From Roseinatronobacter sp052379845 (GTDB lineage: Bacteria > Pseudomonadota > Alphaproteobacteria > Rhodobacterales > Rhodobacteraceae): 64,000 nt of DNA. Of the stretch, positions 44,589 through 53,000 are shown one piece after another (within the stretch, counting starts at the first letter, position 1; every line of letters begins with the position of its first letter). The notes under the pieces are model-generated. The model was not told where the DNA came from. It saw nothing but the letters and a program-made list of their open reading frames with translations, and made no database searches. Location of the stretch: the NCBI GenBank assembly GCA_052379845.1, contig JBQTCF010000018.1; one strand, given 5' to 3'. Position numbers and translations under genes: made by a program.

Positions 44589-44942
44589 TCAGGCCGCTTC
44601 CCCCAATGCACGCGCCAGTTCAAACAGGCGTTTGCGCTGATTTTCGGGAATTGCGTAATATGTGCGCAACAGATCAAGCGTTTCCTTGTTTGACAGCATG
44701 TCGTCATGCTGGCTGGCCTGTTCCTGTGTCACATCCTGAAAAAAGAATGTGATGGGCACTTTCAGCGCCTGCGCAATATCCCACAATCTGGACGCGGAAA
44801 CGCGGTTCATGCCGGTTTCGTATTTCTGGATTTGCTGGAATTTTATACCAACAACTTCCGCAAGCTGCTGCTGGGTCATGCCTACAGCCCAACGACGTTG
44901 CCTGATACGCTGCCCGACATGAAGATCAACAGGATGCGACAT
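44589..44942 (-). CDS. XRE-family transcriptional regulator
   Basis: A 117-residue regulator with an N-terminal Cro/C1 HTH (about 10-65, MTQQQLAEVVGIKFQQIQKYE) and a helical C-terminal tail ending in LLRTYYAIPENQRKRLFELARAL. The layout is common in alphaproteobacteria, where one relative is a helix-turn-helix regulator with many copies per genome. Target unknown. An AAGGA site precedes the ATG, and a tandem direct repeat (TCGTAT twice, 44973-44984) lies about 30 bp upstream. Confidence 0.87.
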   Translation of the reverse strand: MSHPVDLHVGQRIRQRRWAVGMTQQQLAEVVGIKFQQIQKYETGMNRVSASRLWDIAQALKVPITFFFQDVTQEQASQHDDMLSNKETLDLLRTYYAIPENQRKRLFELARALGEAA

Positions 44943-45299
44943 TGTATTCCCCGTTCCTTATTTTTTGTTTACTCGTATTCGTATGAACCAAAGCATCAAC
45001 GCCCTGAAACCAAACATGAAAGTCCAAATGGCAAGCTTGCCGCAACTTAACGGCCCTGGGTCGGGCGACACGAACTCTGGCGCGGCAAGCTCAACCATCG
45101 GTGTAAGGTATGTTGCGCCAAAAGGGTTGATCAATTGTTTCAATCCCGACGATTTCTCGAAAATTCGCAAATTGCATTGCATTTTGCAAACAACTTAAGG
45201 CTGAATGAAGCGCATTGCGAATACCGCGCTTGGTGAAGCTCTTGTTCGTCCCCGTCACTTCGGTAAGATTGCCCAAAATGGTAACGACAGGACACCGTG
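44943..45299. other. Intergenic stretch, no gene called
   Basis: About 357 bp between the divergent XRE gene and the quinone oxidoreductase. It is lower in GC than its surroundings. It holds the direct repeat TCGTAT-TCGTAT at 44973-44984 and should hold both divergent promoters. Short open frames of about 75 residues exist on both strands, but they show no family signal or ribosome site, so no gene is called. Confidence 0.5.
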
Positions 45300-46271
45300 A
45301 TGCGCGCAGTTCGCCTTGAAACCACCGAATCAAATCCGGTCTTCGCTGATATTCCGACACCCGCTCCGGGACCGGGCGAACTGACGGTCGATGTTGCCGC
45401 ATGCGGCCTGAATTTCGCTGATTTGCTTATGGTTAAGGGGCAATATCAGGAGCGCCCCCCCCTTCCTGCTACATTGGGCATGGAAATTTCCGGCACGATT
45501 CGCGCCATTGGCCCGAATGTGACGGGGTTTGCAGTGGGCCAGCGGGTTGCGGCATTCACGGGTCTGGGTGGTCTGGCCGAAGTTGCGCTGTGCCCCGCAG
45601 AGCGCTGTATCCCCCTGCCCGACGCAATGTCGCTGACCGATGCCGCCGGTTTTCTGGTGGCCTATGGCACATCGCATCTGGCCTTGGCCCACCGCGCACG
45701 GTTGCAACAAAATGAAACACTTGTTGTTCTGGGGGCCGCAGGCGGGGTTGGGTTGACCGCAGTGGAGATTGGCGCGCAAATGGGGGCGCGTGTCGTTGCA
45801 GTTGCACGGGGCGCACAGAAATTGCAGGTGGCAAAGAGCGCGGGCGCGGCCATCTGTCTGGACAGCGATACGACGAACTTGCGCAGCACCCTGAAGGACT
45901 TGGGCGGGGTCGATGTCGTCTATGACGCCATAGGAGAGCCGATGGCCAGCGAAGCACTGCGCGCATTACGCCCCGAAGGGCGCTTTCTGGCCATCGGGTT
46001 TGCAGGGGGCAAAGTGCCGCAGTTTCCAGCCAATATTCTGTTGGTGAAAAACCTGACAGTCATGGGGTTGTATTGGGGGGGCTACCTGAATTTTGCCCCC
46101 AAGGCGTTGGCCGACAGCTTGCTGGAGGTGTTTGACTGGTATGCCCAAGGCCGTATCAAACCACATGTCAGCCATATCATGCCCTTTGAGCAGGTGTTTG
46201 ACGGGTTCGAGCTGTTGCGCAGCCGCAAATCCACAGGGAAAGTGGTCATTTCAATAGCGGGAAGCGCATAG
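45300..46271 (+). CDS. Zinc-independent quinone oxidoreductase
   Basis: A 323-residue member of the medium-chain dehydrogenase family, quinone oxidoreductase (zeta-crystallin) type. The groES-like N-terminus (VAACGLNFADLLMVKGQYQERPP) lacks the zinc cysteines; the cofactor-binding motif VLGAAGGVGLTAVEIG is intact, with NADPH likely. The ATG at 45300 has AGGA 7 nt before it; a GTG at 45297 directly precedes it. It reduces quinones or enoyl substrates. A GATCGGG/CCCGATC hairpin follows the stop. Confidence 0.88.
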   Translation: MRAVRLETTESNPVFADIPTPAPGPGELTVDVAACGLNFADLLMVKGQYQERPPLPATLGMEISGTIRAIGPNVTGFAVGQRVAAFTGLGGLAEVALCPAERCIPLPDAMSLTDAAGFLVAYGTSHLALAHRARLQQNETLVVLGAAGGVGLTAVEIGAQMGARVVAVARGAQKLQVAKSAGAAICLDSDTTNLRSTLKDLGGVDVVYDAIGEPMASEALRALRPEGRFLAIGFAGGKVPQFPANILLVKNLTVMGLYWGGYLNFAPKALADSLLEVFDWYAQGRIKPHVSHIMPFEQVFDGFELLRSRKSTGKVVISIAGSA

Positions 46272-46328
46272 GATCGGGGCACACGGGCGAAACCCGATCA
46301 AATCCTGTTCAGGTCATGCCGGAAATGC

Positions 46329-46393
46329 TTGAATTCCGTGGCATTCGACACGATATTCCATGCAGGACCGCGCGGGCACCCGCGCTTTTTTTT
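46329..46393 (+). promoter_or_regulatory. Promoter followed by hairpin and T8, Bax-inhibitor leader
   Basis: A -35 TTGAAT (46329-46334) and -10 GATATT (46352-46357) are 17 bp apart. Right after the expected start of transcription comes a GC-rich hairpin (46370-46376 GCGCGGG with 46379-46385 CCCGCGC) and eight T residues (46386-46393), the shape of an intrinsic terminator. The ribosome site (GGAGG, 46398-46402) and ATG follow at once. The terminator therefore lies inside the leader and may act as an attenuator, or may simply end the upstream transcript. Confidence 0.55.
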
Positions 46394-46407
46394 AACCGGA
46401 GGTGAAA

Positions 46408-47190
46408 ATGGCCAATTTCAACACGATGCGCGCTCAGACGAGTGGCGCTCGCGCTGAACAGATTGACGCGGGTTTGCGCGCCCATATGAACAAGGTTTAC
46501 GGAACCATGTCTGTTGGCATGCTGATTACGGCTGCCGCGGCATGGGCCATTTCGGGACTTGCCGTTACCACAGACCCGAATGCGGCTGTGGCGCAACTGC
46601 CCAATGGCACGCTGCTGAACAGCCTTGGGGGCGCGATTTACCTGTCGCCACTGCGCTGGGTGATCATGTTTGCCCCGCTGGCGTTCATCCTGTTTGGGTG
46701 GGGCGCGCTGATGCGTCGCGCATCTGCCGCCGGGGTGCAGCTTGGCTTTTTCGTTTTCGCAAGCGCGATCGGCCTGTCGCTCAGCTCCATCTTCCTGATG
46801 TTCACAAGCTATTCGATCACACAGACATTCCTTGTGACTGCAATTGCGTTTGGCGGGCTTAGCCTGTGGGGATACACCACCAAAAAAGACCTGTCCGGCA
46901 TGGGCACTTTCCTGATCATGGGTGTTATTGGCCTGATTGTGGCGATGGTGATCAACATCTTCCTTGCAAGCCCTGCAATGATGTTTGCAATTTCGGCCAT
47001 CGGCATTCTGATCTTTGCTGGTCTGACGGCATTTTATACCCAGCAAATCAAAAGTGACTATGTCGCGCATGCCATGGCAGGCGATCAGGAGTGGCTGGAC
47101 AAGGCCGCCATCGATGGCGCGCTAAGCCTGTATATCAGCTTCCTGAACATGTTTCAGTTTCTGCTGATGTTCATGGGCCAGCAAGAATAA
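46408..47190 (+). CDS. Bax inhibitor-1/YccA family membrane protein
   Basis: A 260-residue integral membrane protein with about seven hydrophobic segments, of the BI-1/TMBIM/YccA family. Relatives modulate FtsH proteolysis of membrane proteins or act as pH-sensitive calcium leak channels. The family signature near the end (GLTAFYTQQIKSDY, then ALSLYISFLNMFQFLL) is clear. GGAGG lies 5 nt before the ATG at 46408. It is followed by a strong terminator. Confidence 0.93.
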   Translation: MANFNTMRAQTSGARAEQIDAGLRAHMNKVYGTMSVGMLITAAAAWAISGLAVTTDPNAAVAQLPNGTLLNSLGGAIYLSPLRWVIMFAPLAFILFGWGALMRRASAAGVQLGFFVFASAIGLSLSSIFLMFTSYSITQTFLVTAIAFGGLSLWGYTTKKDLSGMGTFLIMGVIGLIVAMVINIFLASPAMMFAISAIGILIFAGLTAFYTQQIKSDYVAHAMAGDQEWLDKAAIDGALSLYISFLNMFQFLLMFMGQQE

Positions 47191-47216
47191 TCCTTGCATC
47201 GCAAAAACCGTTGAAC

Positions 47217-47243
47217 GGGCCAGTGGAAACGCTGGCCCTTTTT
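47217..47243 (+). terminator. Rho-independent terminator of the Bax-inhibitor gene
   Basis: GGGCCAG (47217-47223) pairs with CTGGCCC (47232-47238) around an 8-nt loop, followed by five T residues. It lies 27 nt after the stop at 47190. Confidence 0.9.
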
Positions 47244-47303
47244 GTTGTGCGCAACGATGTCCGGCTTTGGGAACACGCGCGCCCTGCGACACAGCGCCCC
47301 ACC

Positions 47304-47849
47304 CTATGGATACAGACGGTTCAGCATGTCCAAAAGCGCATAGGCACTTTGTGTGTCCAGTTTCGTTTCCAGCGCCGCGCGGACCTGCCGGGAATATTCT
47401 TTCCACACCTGTTCATGCACCCCGCGGGCCGCATCGGTCACAAAGACTGTCTGTCCCCGCCCCTTGCCGGATGCGGCCTTGCGCTGAACCAGCCCGGCTT
47501 TTTGCATGCGCGCGATATGGCGTGACACTGTATATTGCGGCAGGAACAGGCGGCGTTGCAAGTCCAGCATCTGCACTCCGTTCTCGCCCGCTTCCTCGGC
47601 GGCTAATAATATTTCATACCAGACAGGATCAGCAATGCCCTGCGCGCGCAAGGCTGCTTCAATCGGGGGCATCAGGGTTCTGTTGATCCGCATCAGGGCA
47701 AAATATACACGGAAATAAGCAATTTGCGGGTCGCTGTCGCCGTAGCGGTCCTGTGGGGTATGAACCGGTGGCGCGGCTGGGTCGTCGGGGTGGCGCATGC
47801 TGCCTCTCTGTGGTCGTGCGGACGGGTGTTTCGCGCGGGCCTTGGCCAA
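47304..47849 (-). CDS. MarR-family regulator
   Basis: A 181-residue winged-helix MarR regulator. The core spans about residues 40-175 with the recognition helix near LFLPQYTVSRHIARMQKAGL and the wing GKGRGQTVFVT. The first 35 residues (Pro/Arg/His-rich) are unconserved; an internal ATG at 47798 is another possible start. It is 29 nt downstream of the iron ABC ATPase gene on the same strand, so it may be part of that operon. Confidence 0.85.
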   Translation of the reverse strand: MAKARAKHPSARPQRGSMRHPDDPAAPPVHTPQDRYGDSDPQIAYFRVYFALMRINRTLMPPIEAALRAQGIADPVWYEILLAAEEAGENGVQMLDLQRRLFLPQYTVSRHIARMQKAGLVQRKAASGKGRGQTVFVTDAARGVHEQVWKEYSRQVRAALETKLDTQSAYALLDMLNRLYP

Positions 47850-47878
47850 TGTCAGCGCTGGCGCGCAACCGCCATGCG

Positions 47879-48640
47879 CTACAGTCCCATCACCACCGGC
47901 ACGCCGTCAAGCTGCGCCACCCGCAAGGGGGTGTCATACAGCTTGGAAAGCAGATCAGACGTCACAGTTTCATGCCACGGCCCCACAGCAATGATGCGCC
48001 CGGCCTTCATGGCGATACAGAAGTCAGCATAGCGCGCGGCCACCGACAGGTCATGCAAAACCAGCGCAATGCTGCGTTGTCCGGTCTGATCTCCGGTCAT
48101 GGCACGCAGCCTGTCCATGATGTCACGGACATATTTCGGGTCCAGCGCCGCCAGCGGTTCATCCAGAAACATCCAGGGTGTGGATTGCGCATAGGCCATG
48201 GCCACGAATGCCCGCTGGCGCTGCCCGCCCGACAGGGTTTCCACGCTGCGCGCGGCCAGTTGGCGCAGATCAAAACGCGCCAATGCCTCGGCTGTAATCG
48301 CGCGGTCCTTGGCCGTGGGCCTGCCACGATGATGCGGCCAGCGCCCGAAGGATACCAGATCCTGCACGCTCAGGCGGGGAACAGCGCCCTGCGACTGGGT
48401 CAGCAGCGCCAGGATCAGCGCGCGGCTGGCTTCGCGCAGCGCATGAATATTCTGGCCGTTGATCTGCACCTGTCCACACTCGGGGGGCAACAACCCCGCC
48501 ATGCAATGCAACAGCGTGGACTTGCCCGCCCCGTTCGGCCCGATGATCGCCGCCAGCCGCCCCGGGGGCACAGTCAGCGTGACATCGTGCAAAATGCGCA
48601 CCCCGTCGCGCGACACAGACAGGTTTTGAATATTGATCAT
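47879..48640 (-). CDS. Iron-siderophore ABC transporter ATPase
   Basis: A 253-residue FepC/YclP-type ATPase. Walker A IGPNGAGKST, signature LSGGQRQRAF, and Walker B MFLDEPLAALD are intact. It powers uptake through the two FecCD-type permeases encoded just upstream and overlaps the second by 4 nt. Confidence 0.93.
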   Translation of the reverse strand: MINIQNLSVSRDGVRILHDVTLTVPPGRLAAIIGPNGAGKSTLLHCMAGLLPPECGQVQINGQNIHALREASRALILALLTQSQGAVPRLSVQDLVSFGRWPHHRGRPTAKDRAITAEALARFDLRQLAARSVETLSGGQRQRAFVAMAYAQSTPWMFLDEPLAALDPKYVRDIMDRLRAMTGDQTGQRSIALVLHDLSVAARYADFCIAMKAGRIIAVGPWHETVTSDLLSKLYDTPLRVAQLDGVPVVMGL

Positions 48641-49581
48641 CTTGCACGCCTTCCCAGAACAAGGGCCAGAAAGAACAGCCCGCCTGCAAATTCCACAATC
48701 ACCGCCAGCGCCGATTGCAGGCCCAGAACGCGCTCGAAAAGGGCCTGACCCGCCACCAGAATGGCCGCCCCCATCAGGGCCGCCGCTGGTATCAGCACAA
48801 CATGGCGGTGGTCCCGCAGCAGCGCATGCGCGAAACTGGCCGCCAGCAACCCCAGAAAGGTGACAGGCCCGACAAGGGCCGTGGACACAGCCACCAGCGC
48901 CGCCACCACACCAAGGCTTGTCAACACCAGCCGGTCATGGTCCAGCCCCAGAACCCGCGCCTGCACCCGCCCCAGCGCCGCCACGTCCAGCCGGGGCGCA
49001 AGCCACAGCGCCGCGCCCAGACCACAGGTCAGCACGGCGGCGGCAATGCCCGACATCTCGGGGTCGACAGCGTTGAAACTGGCAATGCTGGCCTGCTGGA
49101 CAACCGCGAATTCTGACGGGTCCAGCAAGCGCTGTGCAAACCCCGCAAGCCCGCGCAGCAACACCCCCAGAATAACGCCGGTCAGGATCATGCGGATGAT
49201 GTCTTCGGCACCTTTGCGGAACAATATGCCAAACAGGGCCATGGCCGCCGCCATCAGCACGGCCGCTTCCACAACAAATTTCACCGCGCCCGCCAGCGCC
49301 ACATACCCCGCCCCGCCAAGCGCCAGAACCAGCATGGTCTGGGCAAAGACGAACAGCGCGTCAAACCCCACAATCCCCGGTGTCAGCAGCCGGTTGGTGG
49401 CGATGGTCTGGAAAATGACAGTTGCGGCCCCGGTTGCAGCCCCCACCATGACCAGCGCCACCAGTTTTTCGGCCCGCAGTTCCAAAATCAGGCCTACGGG
49501 CGCACGCAGGTTCCACAGCAAAAACACCGCGCATAGCCCCAGCACCACCACCCCAAGCGCAACAAGACGACGTTCAGCCAT
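48637..49581 (-). CDS. Iron-siderophore ABC permease 2
   Basis: A 314-residue FecCD/BtuC-type permease with about nine hydrophobic segments. The FQTIATNRLLTPGIVGFD segment marks the catechol-siderophore group (YclO, VctG). The ATG at 49581 is chosen; the frame is open to 49803 but lies inside permease 1, with which it overlaps by 8 nt. Confidence 0.9.
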   Translation of the reverse strand: MAERRLVALGVVVLGLCAVFLLWNLRAPVGLILELRAEKLVALVMVGAATGAATVIFQTIATNRLLTPGIVGFDALFVFAQTMLVLALGGAGYVALAGAVKFVVEAAVLMAAAMALFGILFRKGAEDIIRMILTGVILGVLLRGLAGFAQRLLDPSEFAVVQQASIASFNAVDPEMSGIAAAVLTCGLGAALWLAPRLDVAALGRVQARVLGLDHDRLVLTSLGVVAALVAVSTALVGPVTFLGLLAASFAHALLRDHRHVVLIPAAALMGAAILVAGQALFERVLGLQSALAVIVEFAGGLFFLALVLGRRAR

Positions 49582-50554
49582 GCTGGCGCGCCTTCCTGCT
49601 GTTGAGCAGCCACAAAAACAGGCCCGCACCCAGCACCGCGAAAATGGTTGCCGCCGGTATTTCATATGGCCAGCGCACCACCCGCCCCAGAAGATCCGCG
49701 CCCAGCACGAACAGCGCCCCCAGAAGCGCCACCCATGGCAGGTTCCGGCGCAGATTATCCCCGCGCCAGCGCGACACAATATTGGGAACCACAAGGCCCA
49801 CAAAGGGCATGGCCCCCACAGTCACCACCACCACCGCGAAGGTGACAGCGACACAGCCCAGGCCCAACAGCACCGTTTGCAGATAGTTCAGGCCCAGCGC
49901 GCGGGCATAGTCCTCGCCCAGCCCCAACAGGGTTATCCGGTCGGCCAGAATGAACAGCACCACCGCCAGCGCCGCGATGATCCACAGCAATTCATAGCGC
50001 CCGCGCAACACGCCCGAAAACTCGCCTGTTTGCCAGATGCCCATGAATTGCACCAGATCGCTCATCCAGGCCAGCCATAGCGCCATCGCCCCAAGGATAC
50101 CGCCGTAAATAAGCCCCACCAGCGGCAACAGCATGGGGTCGCGCCGGGGCACCAGCCGCGCCAACACGAAAAACCCCGCAGTGCCCGCCAGCGCACTGAC
50201 CGACGCAACCGACATCTTGACCAGAAGCGCCGCGCCCGGGGCCAGCAACGTGACCGCCAGAAGCCCCAGCATAGCGGCTTCCGGTGTGCCGATCAGGCCG
50301 GGGTCAACCAGCCGGTTCTGAACACTTTGCTGCACAACCACCCCCGCCAGCGCCAGACCGGCCCCCGCCAGAATGGCCGCCAGCGTGCGCGGCACGCGGC
50401 TGATGGCCAGCACCATGCCCGCATCAAGCTGCGTGTTCCATAAATTGGTGGCCCCCACCAGCAGGCTTGCCCCGGCCAGCACGGCAAGCCCGGTCAGGCC
50501 CCAGATCAGCCCGCCAGTCAGCCCCCCGGTCAGGGCGCGAAGAAACAGGCGCAC
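49574..50554 (-). CDS. Iron-siderophore ABC permease 1
   Basis: A 326-residue FecCD-type permease with many hydrophobic spans. The family blocks are SRVPRTLAAILAGAGLALAGVVVQ, NRLVDPGLIGTPEAA, and the late GAMPFVGLVVPNIV. It pairs with the second permease to form the channel. It lies 3 nt after the binding-protein gene. Confidence 0.92.
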   Translation of the reverse strand: MRLFLRALTGGLTGGLIWGLTGLAVLAGASLLVGATNLWNTQLDAGMVLAISRVPRTLAAILAGAGLALAGVVVQQSVQNRLVDPGLIGTPEAAMLGLLAVTLLAPGAALLVKMSVASVSALAGTAGFFVLARLVPRRDPMLLPLVGLIYGGILGAMALWLAWMSDLVQFMGIWQTGEFSGVLRGRYELLWIIAALAVVLFILADRITLLGLGEDYARALGLNYLQTVLLGLGCVAVTFAVVVVTVGAMPFVGLVVPNIVSRWRGDNLRRNLPWVALLGALFVLGADLLGRVVRWPYEIPAATIFAVLGAGLFLWLLNSRKARQHG

Positions 50555-50557
50555 CTG

Positions 50558-51460
50558 TCAGCTGCCAGACCCGTCAAACGCGGCCCTGATCTGGCCAAGA
50601 ACGACCTGCAGGGACTGAATGCCCCCGCCCGCCAGATAGATTGCGCCCCCGTCAAGATAGACAATCTGTCCGCGCTGGCCTGCAGTTGTTCCCGCAATCA
50701 GCGGGGTGTCCAGTGTCACGCCCGCAGCTTCGCCTTCCTGCCCGATGGCTGCCGCACGGTCCAGCACCAGCAACCAGTCGGGGTTCACTTCGGCAATGAA
50801 TTCGAAAGACACGGATTCGCCGTGATTTTCGGCCGTGATCCCGTCAAAGGCTTCGGGCAGGCCCACAGCCCGGTGCAACCACCCAAAACGGCTGTCTGCG
50901 CCATAGGCCGACAGCTTCCCGCCATTGGTCTGCACAATTAGCGCATTGCCCTTGCCCGACACCACGTCAGCCGTTGTTACCAGCGCATCATCCAGATCAC
51001 GGACCAATGCGGCAGCGGCATCTTCCTTGTCAAACACTGTGCCATAGGCCAACACCCGCGCGCGCGCCTGCCCGATCAGGTCATCATTCAGGATAGTCAT
51101 GTCAATTGTCGGCGCGATACGCGACAGCGCGCCCACCTGCGCTTGTGACCGTCCGCCGGCAACAATCAGGTCCGGCCCCAAAGCGGCCAGTGCTTCGAAA
51201 TCGGGTTCAAACAGGCTGCCCACTGTCGGCAGTCCGGCCATGACCCCCGCCAGATAGGCGGGCGGGGCAATGGCGGGCACCGCCGCGACGGGCACATCCA
51301 GCGCCGCAAGCGCGTCAATCGCGGCAAGGTCCAGCGCGACCACAATCTGGGGGGCGTGTTGCAGCGTGACAGGGCCAGCATGCGTTTCAACCGTCACGTC
51401 CTGCGCCGCACCAGCAAGGGGGGCCAGACACACTGCCGCTGTGCAAAGCATTGTCTTCAT
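50558..51460 (-). CDS. Iron-siderophore periplasmic binding protein
   Basis: A 300-residue class III solute-binding protein (FecB/YclQ/CeuE-like) from the ATG at 51460, with a signal peptide ending around residue 19 (PLAGAAQ). The AALDVPVAAVPA and FEPDFEALAALGPDLIVAGGRSQAQ segments are typical of the catechol siderophore group. It heads the four-gene operon. No siderophore biosynthesis or TonB receptor genes are nearby, so it probably uses siderophores made elsewhere. Confidence 0.9.
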   Translation of the reverse strand: MKTMLCTAAVCLAPLAGAAQDVTVETHAGPVTLQHAPQIVVALDLAAIDALAALDVPVAAVPAIAPPAYLAGVMAGLPTVGSLFEPDFEALAALGPDLIVAGGRSQAQVGALSRIAPTIDMTILNDDLIGQARARVLAYGTVFDKEDAAAALVRDLDDALVTTADVVSGKGNALIVQTNGGKLSAYGADSRFGWLHRAVGLPEAFDGITAENHGESVSFEFIAEVNPDWLLVLDRAAAIGQEGEAAGVTLDTPLIAGTTAGQRGQIVYLDGGAIYLAGGGIQSLQVVLGQIRAAFDGSGS

Positions 51461-51501
51461 GGGGGTATTCCTTTTGTTGCCCGGACTGTCTGGCGGCGGC
51501 T

Positions 51502-51536
51502 GGACATACCCGATGATTTTTGTCATCCTTATGTCC
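51502..51536. promoter_or_regulatory. Nested dyad between iron ABC operon and DUF2218 gene
   Basis: Outer arms GGACAT (51502-51507) and ATGTCC (51531-51536) enclose inner arms GATGA (51512-51516) and TCATC (51523-51527), nearly concentric. It lies midway in the 102-bp gap between the two divergent starts, 41 nt from the binding-protein gene and 26 nt from DUF2218. This is where an iron-responsive or other shared operator would be expected. The matching regulator is not known. Confidence 0.55.
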
Positions 51537-51562
51537 GAGCAAATAAATCAGGAATTCAGAAG

Positions 51563-51853
51563 ATGCAATACATGCAAGAAGCAACCGGACATTTCCCGAC
51601 ACTGAAGGCCAGCGCCTATCTTCAGCAGCTTTGCAAGCATTTTGCCCATAAAATCGCAGTTACATTCGATGAAACCAGCGCGCAGGCAACGCTTCCCACC
51701 GGACCTTGCATTATGGCGGCGTCAGATCACAGCCTGCGCATAAGCCTTGCCGCCTCCAGCCCTGAAGATTTGGAACGCGCGAAATCCATTGTCGATACCC
51801 ATCTTGAACGCTTCGCCTTCCGCGAAGGATTCAAGACCATGGACTGGGAATAA
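51563..51853 (+). CDS. DUF2218 family protein
   Basis: A 96-residue DUF2218 protein with the family's start (ATGHFPTLKASAYLQQLCKHFAHK) and end (VDTHLERFAFREGF). Function is unknown; relatives are often beside siderophore or iron-uptake genes, as here. AGGA lies about 10 nt before the ATG at 51563, and the frame is open further upstream without a credible start. It is divergent from the iron-siderophore operon and shares its control region. Confidence 0.83.
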   Translation: MQYMQEATGHFPTLKASAYLQQLCKHFAHKIAVTFDETSAQATLPTGPCIMAASDHSLRISLAASSPEDLERAKSIVDTHLERFAFREGFKTMDWE

Positions 51854-51901
51854 CCCCGGACCGACGCCAAGCGCCGCGCCTGTTCTACGTGATGTGCGGC
51901 G

Positions 51902-52894
51902 TCAGGCTGGCGTGGGTGTGGTGGCGTCCTCGTCCAAGCCATAGGTCCGCTGCGTGATGGGGACCGCGCCGATTGCGTGTTGCAGCGCCGCCAGAAACGC
52001 GCTTTCGGCACGGTTCAGCGCGGCCTTGGGGTTCCATGCCAGATGCACGTCAATGGCGGGCGGGTTGGAATAGGGCGGCAGGCGCCACAGCAGCCCGTCA
52101 GCCACATCGCGCGCCACGACATGCAATGGCAAAGGACCAATTCCCAACCCCGCGATGACCATGCGCCGCACTTCTTCCAGATGGCTGGATGTGCCGATAA
52201 TGCGTTCGCGCAACTCCGACTCGGCGCGTAGCAACGTGACGGAGCGCAGCGCATCATGCAGCCTGTCGGTTTCGAAACTGACCGCGGAATGGCCCGCAAG
52301 ATCCTTCTGGCGCAGCCCCTTGCGCCCGAACAACGGATGCGGCGGGCCACAGAACAGGCCGAAAAATTCCCGATACAGGCGCATATATTCAATTTTCGGG
52401 TCCCGCCGGTGCACAAGGCAAATCGCAAAAGAAGCGGTCCGCGCCGAAACACTGGCCAGCGCCGCACTGGACCCCAGAACAGATATCGACAAGGTCGCGC
52501 GCGGGTGGCGGGCGTGGAACGCTGCCAGCACATCATCAAATAACGGGCAAACCACATGGCTGGCCACCGCGATACGCACATGGCCTGTAATTTCATCGGT
52601 CATATCGCGCATAAGCGTTGACAGGCGGTGCACCGCACCGTGTATTTCCACAGCTTCCCGATACAGCAACGCGCCCGCGCGCGTCAGTTCATAGCGCCCC
52701 GGCGCGCGATCTATCAGGCGCTTTCCAATCCGGTCTTCAAGCTTCTTCAACGCGGTCGAAACCGAAGGCTGGGTCAGGCGCAAGCGCTGCGCGGCATCCG
52801 TGATGGACCGCGCTTCGGCCATCACGATGAAGCTGCGCAGCAGATTCCAGTCCAGTTCGCGCGTCAGGCGGTCGCTGTCATCCGCATAGGCCAT
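51902..52894 (-). CDS. LysR-family regulator of the amino-compound operon
   Basis: A 330-residue LysR regulator. The HTH runs over about residues 15-75 (ITDAAQRLRLTQPSVSTALKKLE), and the effector domain follows. It is divergent from the ABC transporter operon that begins at 53001, 106 bp away, and is the obvious candidate for its control. The C-terminal tail (Glu/Asp/Thr-rich) is short. Confidence 0.88.
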   Translation of the reverse strand: MAYADDSDRLTRELDWNLLRSFIVMAEARSITDAAQRLRLTQPSVSTALKKLEDRIGKRLIDRAPGRYELTRAGALLYREAVEIHGAVHRLSTLMRDMTDEITGHVRIAVASHVVCPLFDDVLAAFHARHPRATLSISVLGSSAALASVSARTASFAICLVHRRDPKIEYMRLYREFFGLFCGPPHPLFGRKGLRQKDLAGHSAVSFETDRLHDALRSVTLLRAESELRERIIGTSSHLEEVRRMVIAGLGIGPLPLHVVARDVADGLLWRLPPYSNPPAIDVHLAWNPKAALNRAESAFLAALQHAIGAVPITQRTYGLDEDATTPTPA

Positions 52895-53000
52895 TGATAA
52901 TACCTATAATCATTATTCCATTTATTAATTTGCCTTATGCACCCCACATTTGCAATCACTTACAGATAGGGATTTCCGATGGCCTGACAGGGACGCATTG

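Noticed and set aside
44965..45198. A 77-codon frame upstream of the quinone oxidoreductase
   Set aside because: No ribosome site, no family resemblance, and it lies in a divergent control region; not called as a gene.
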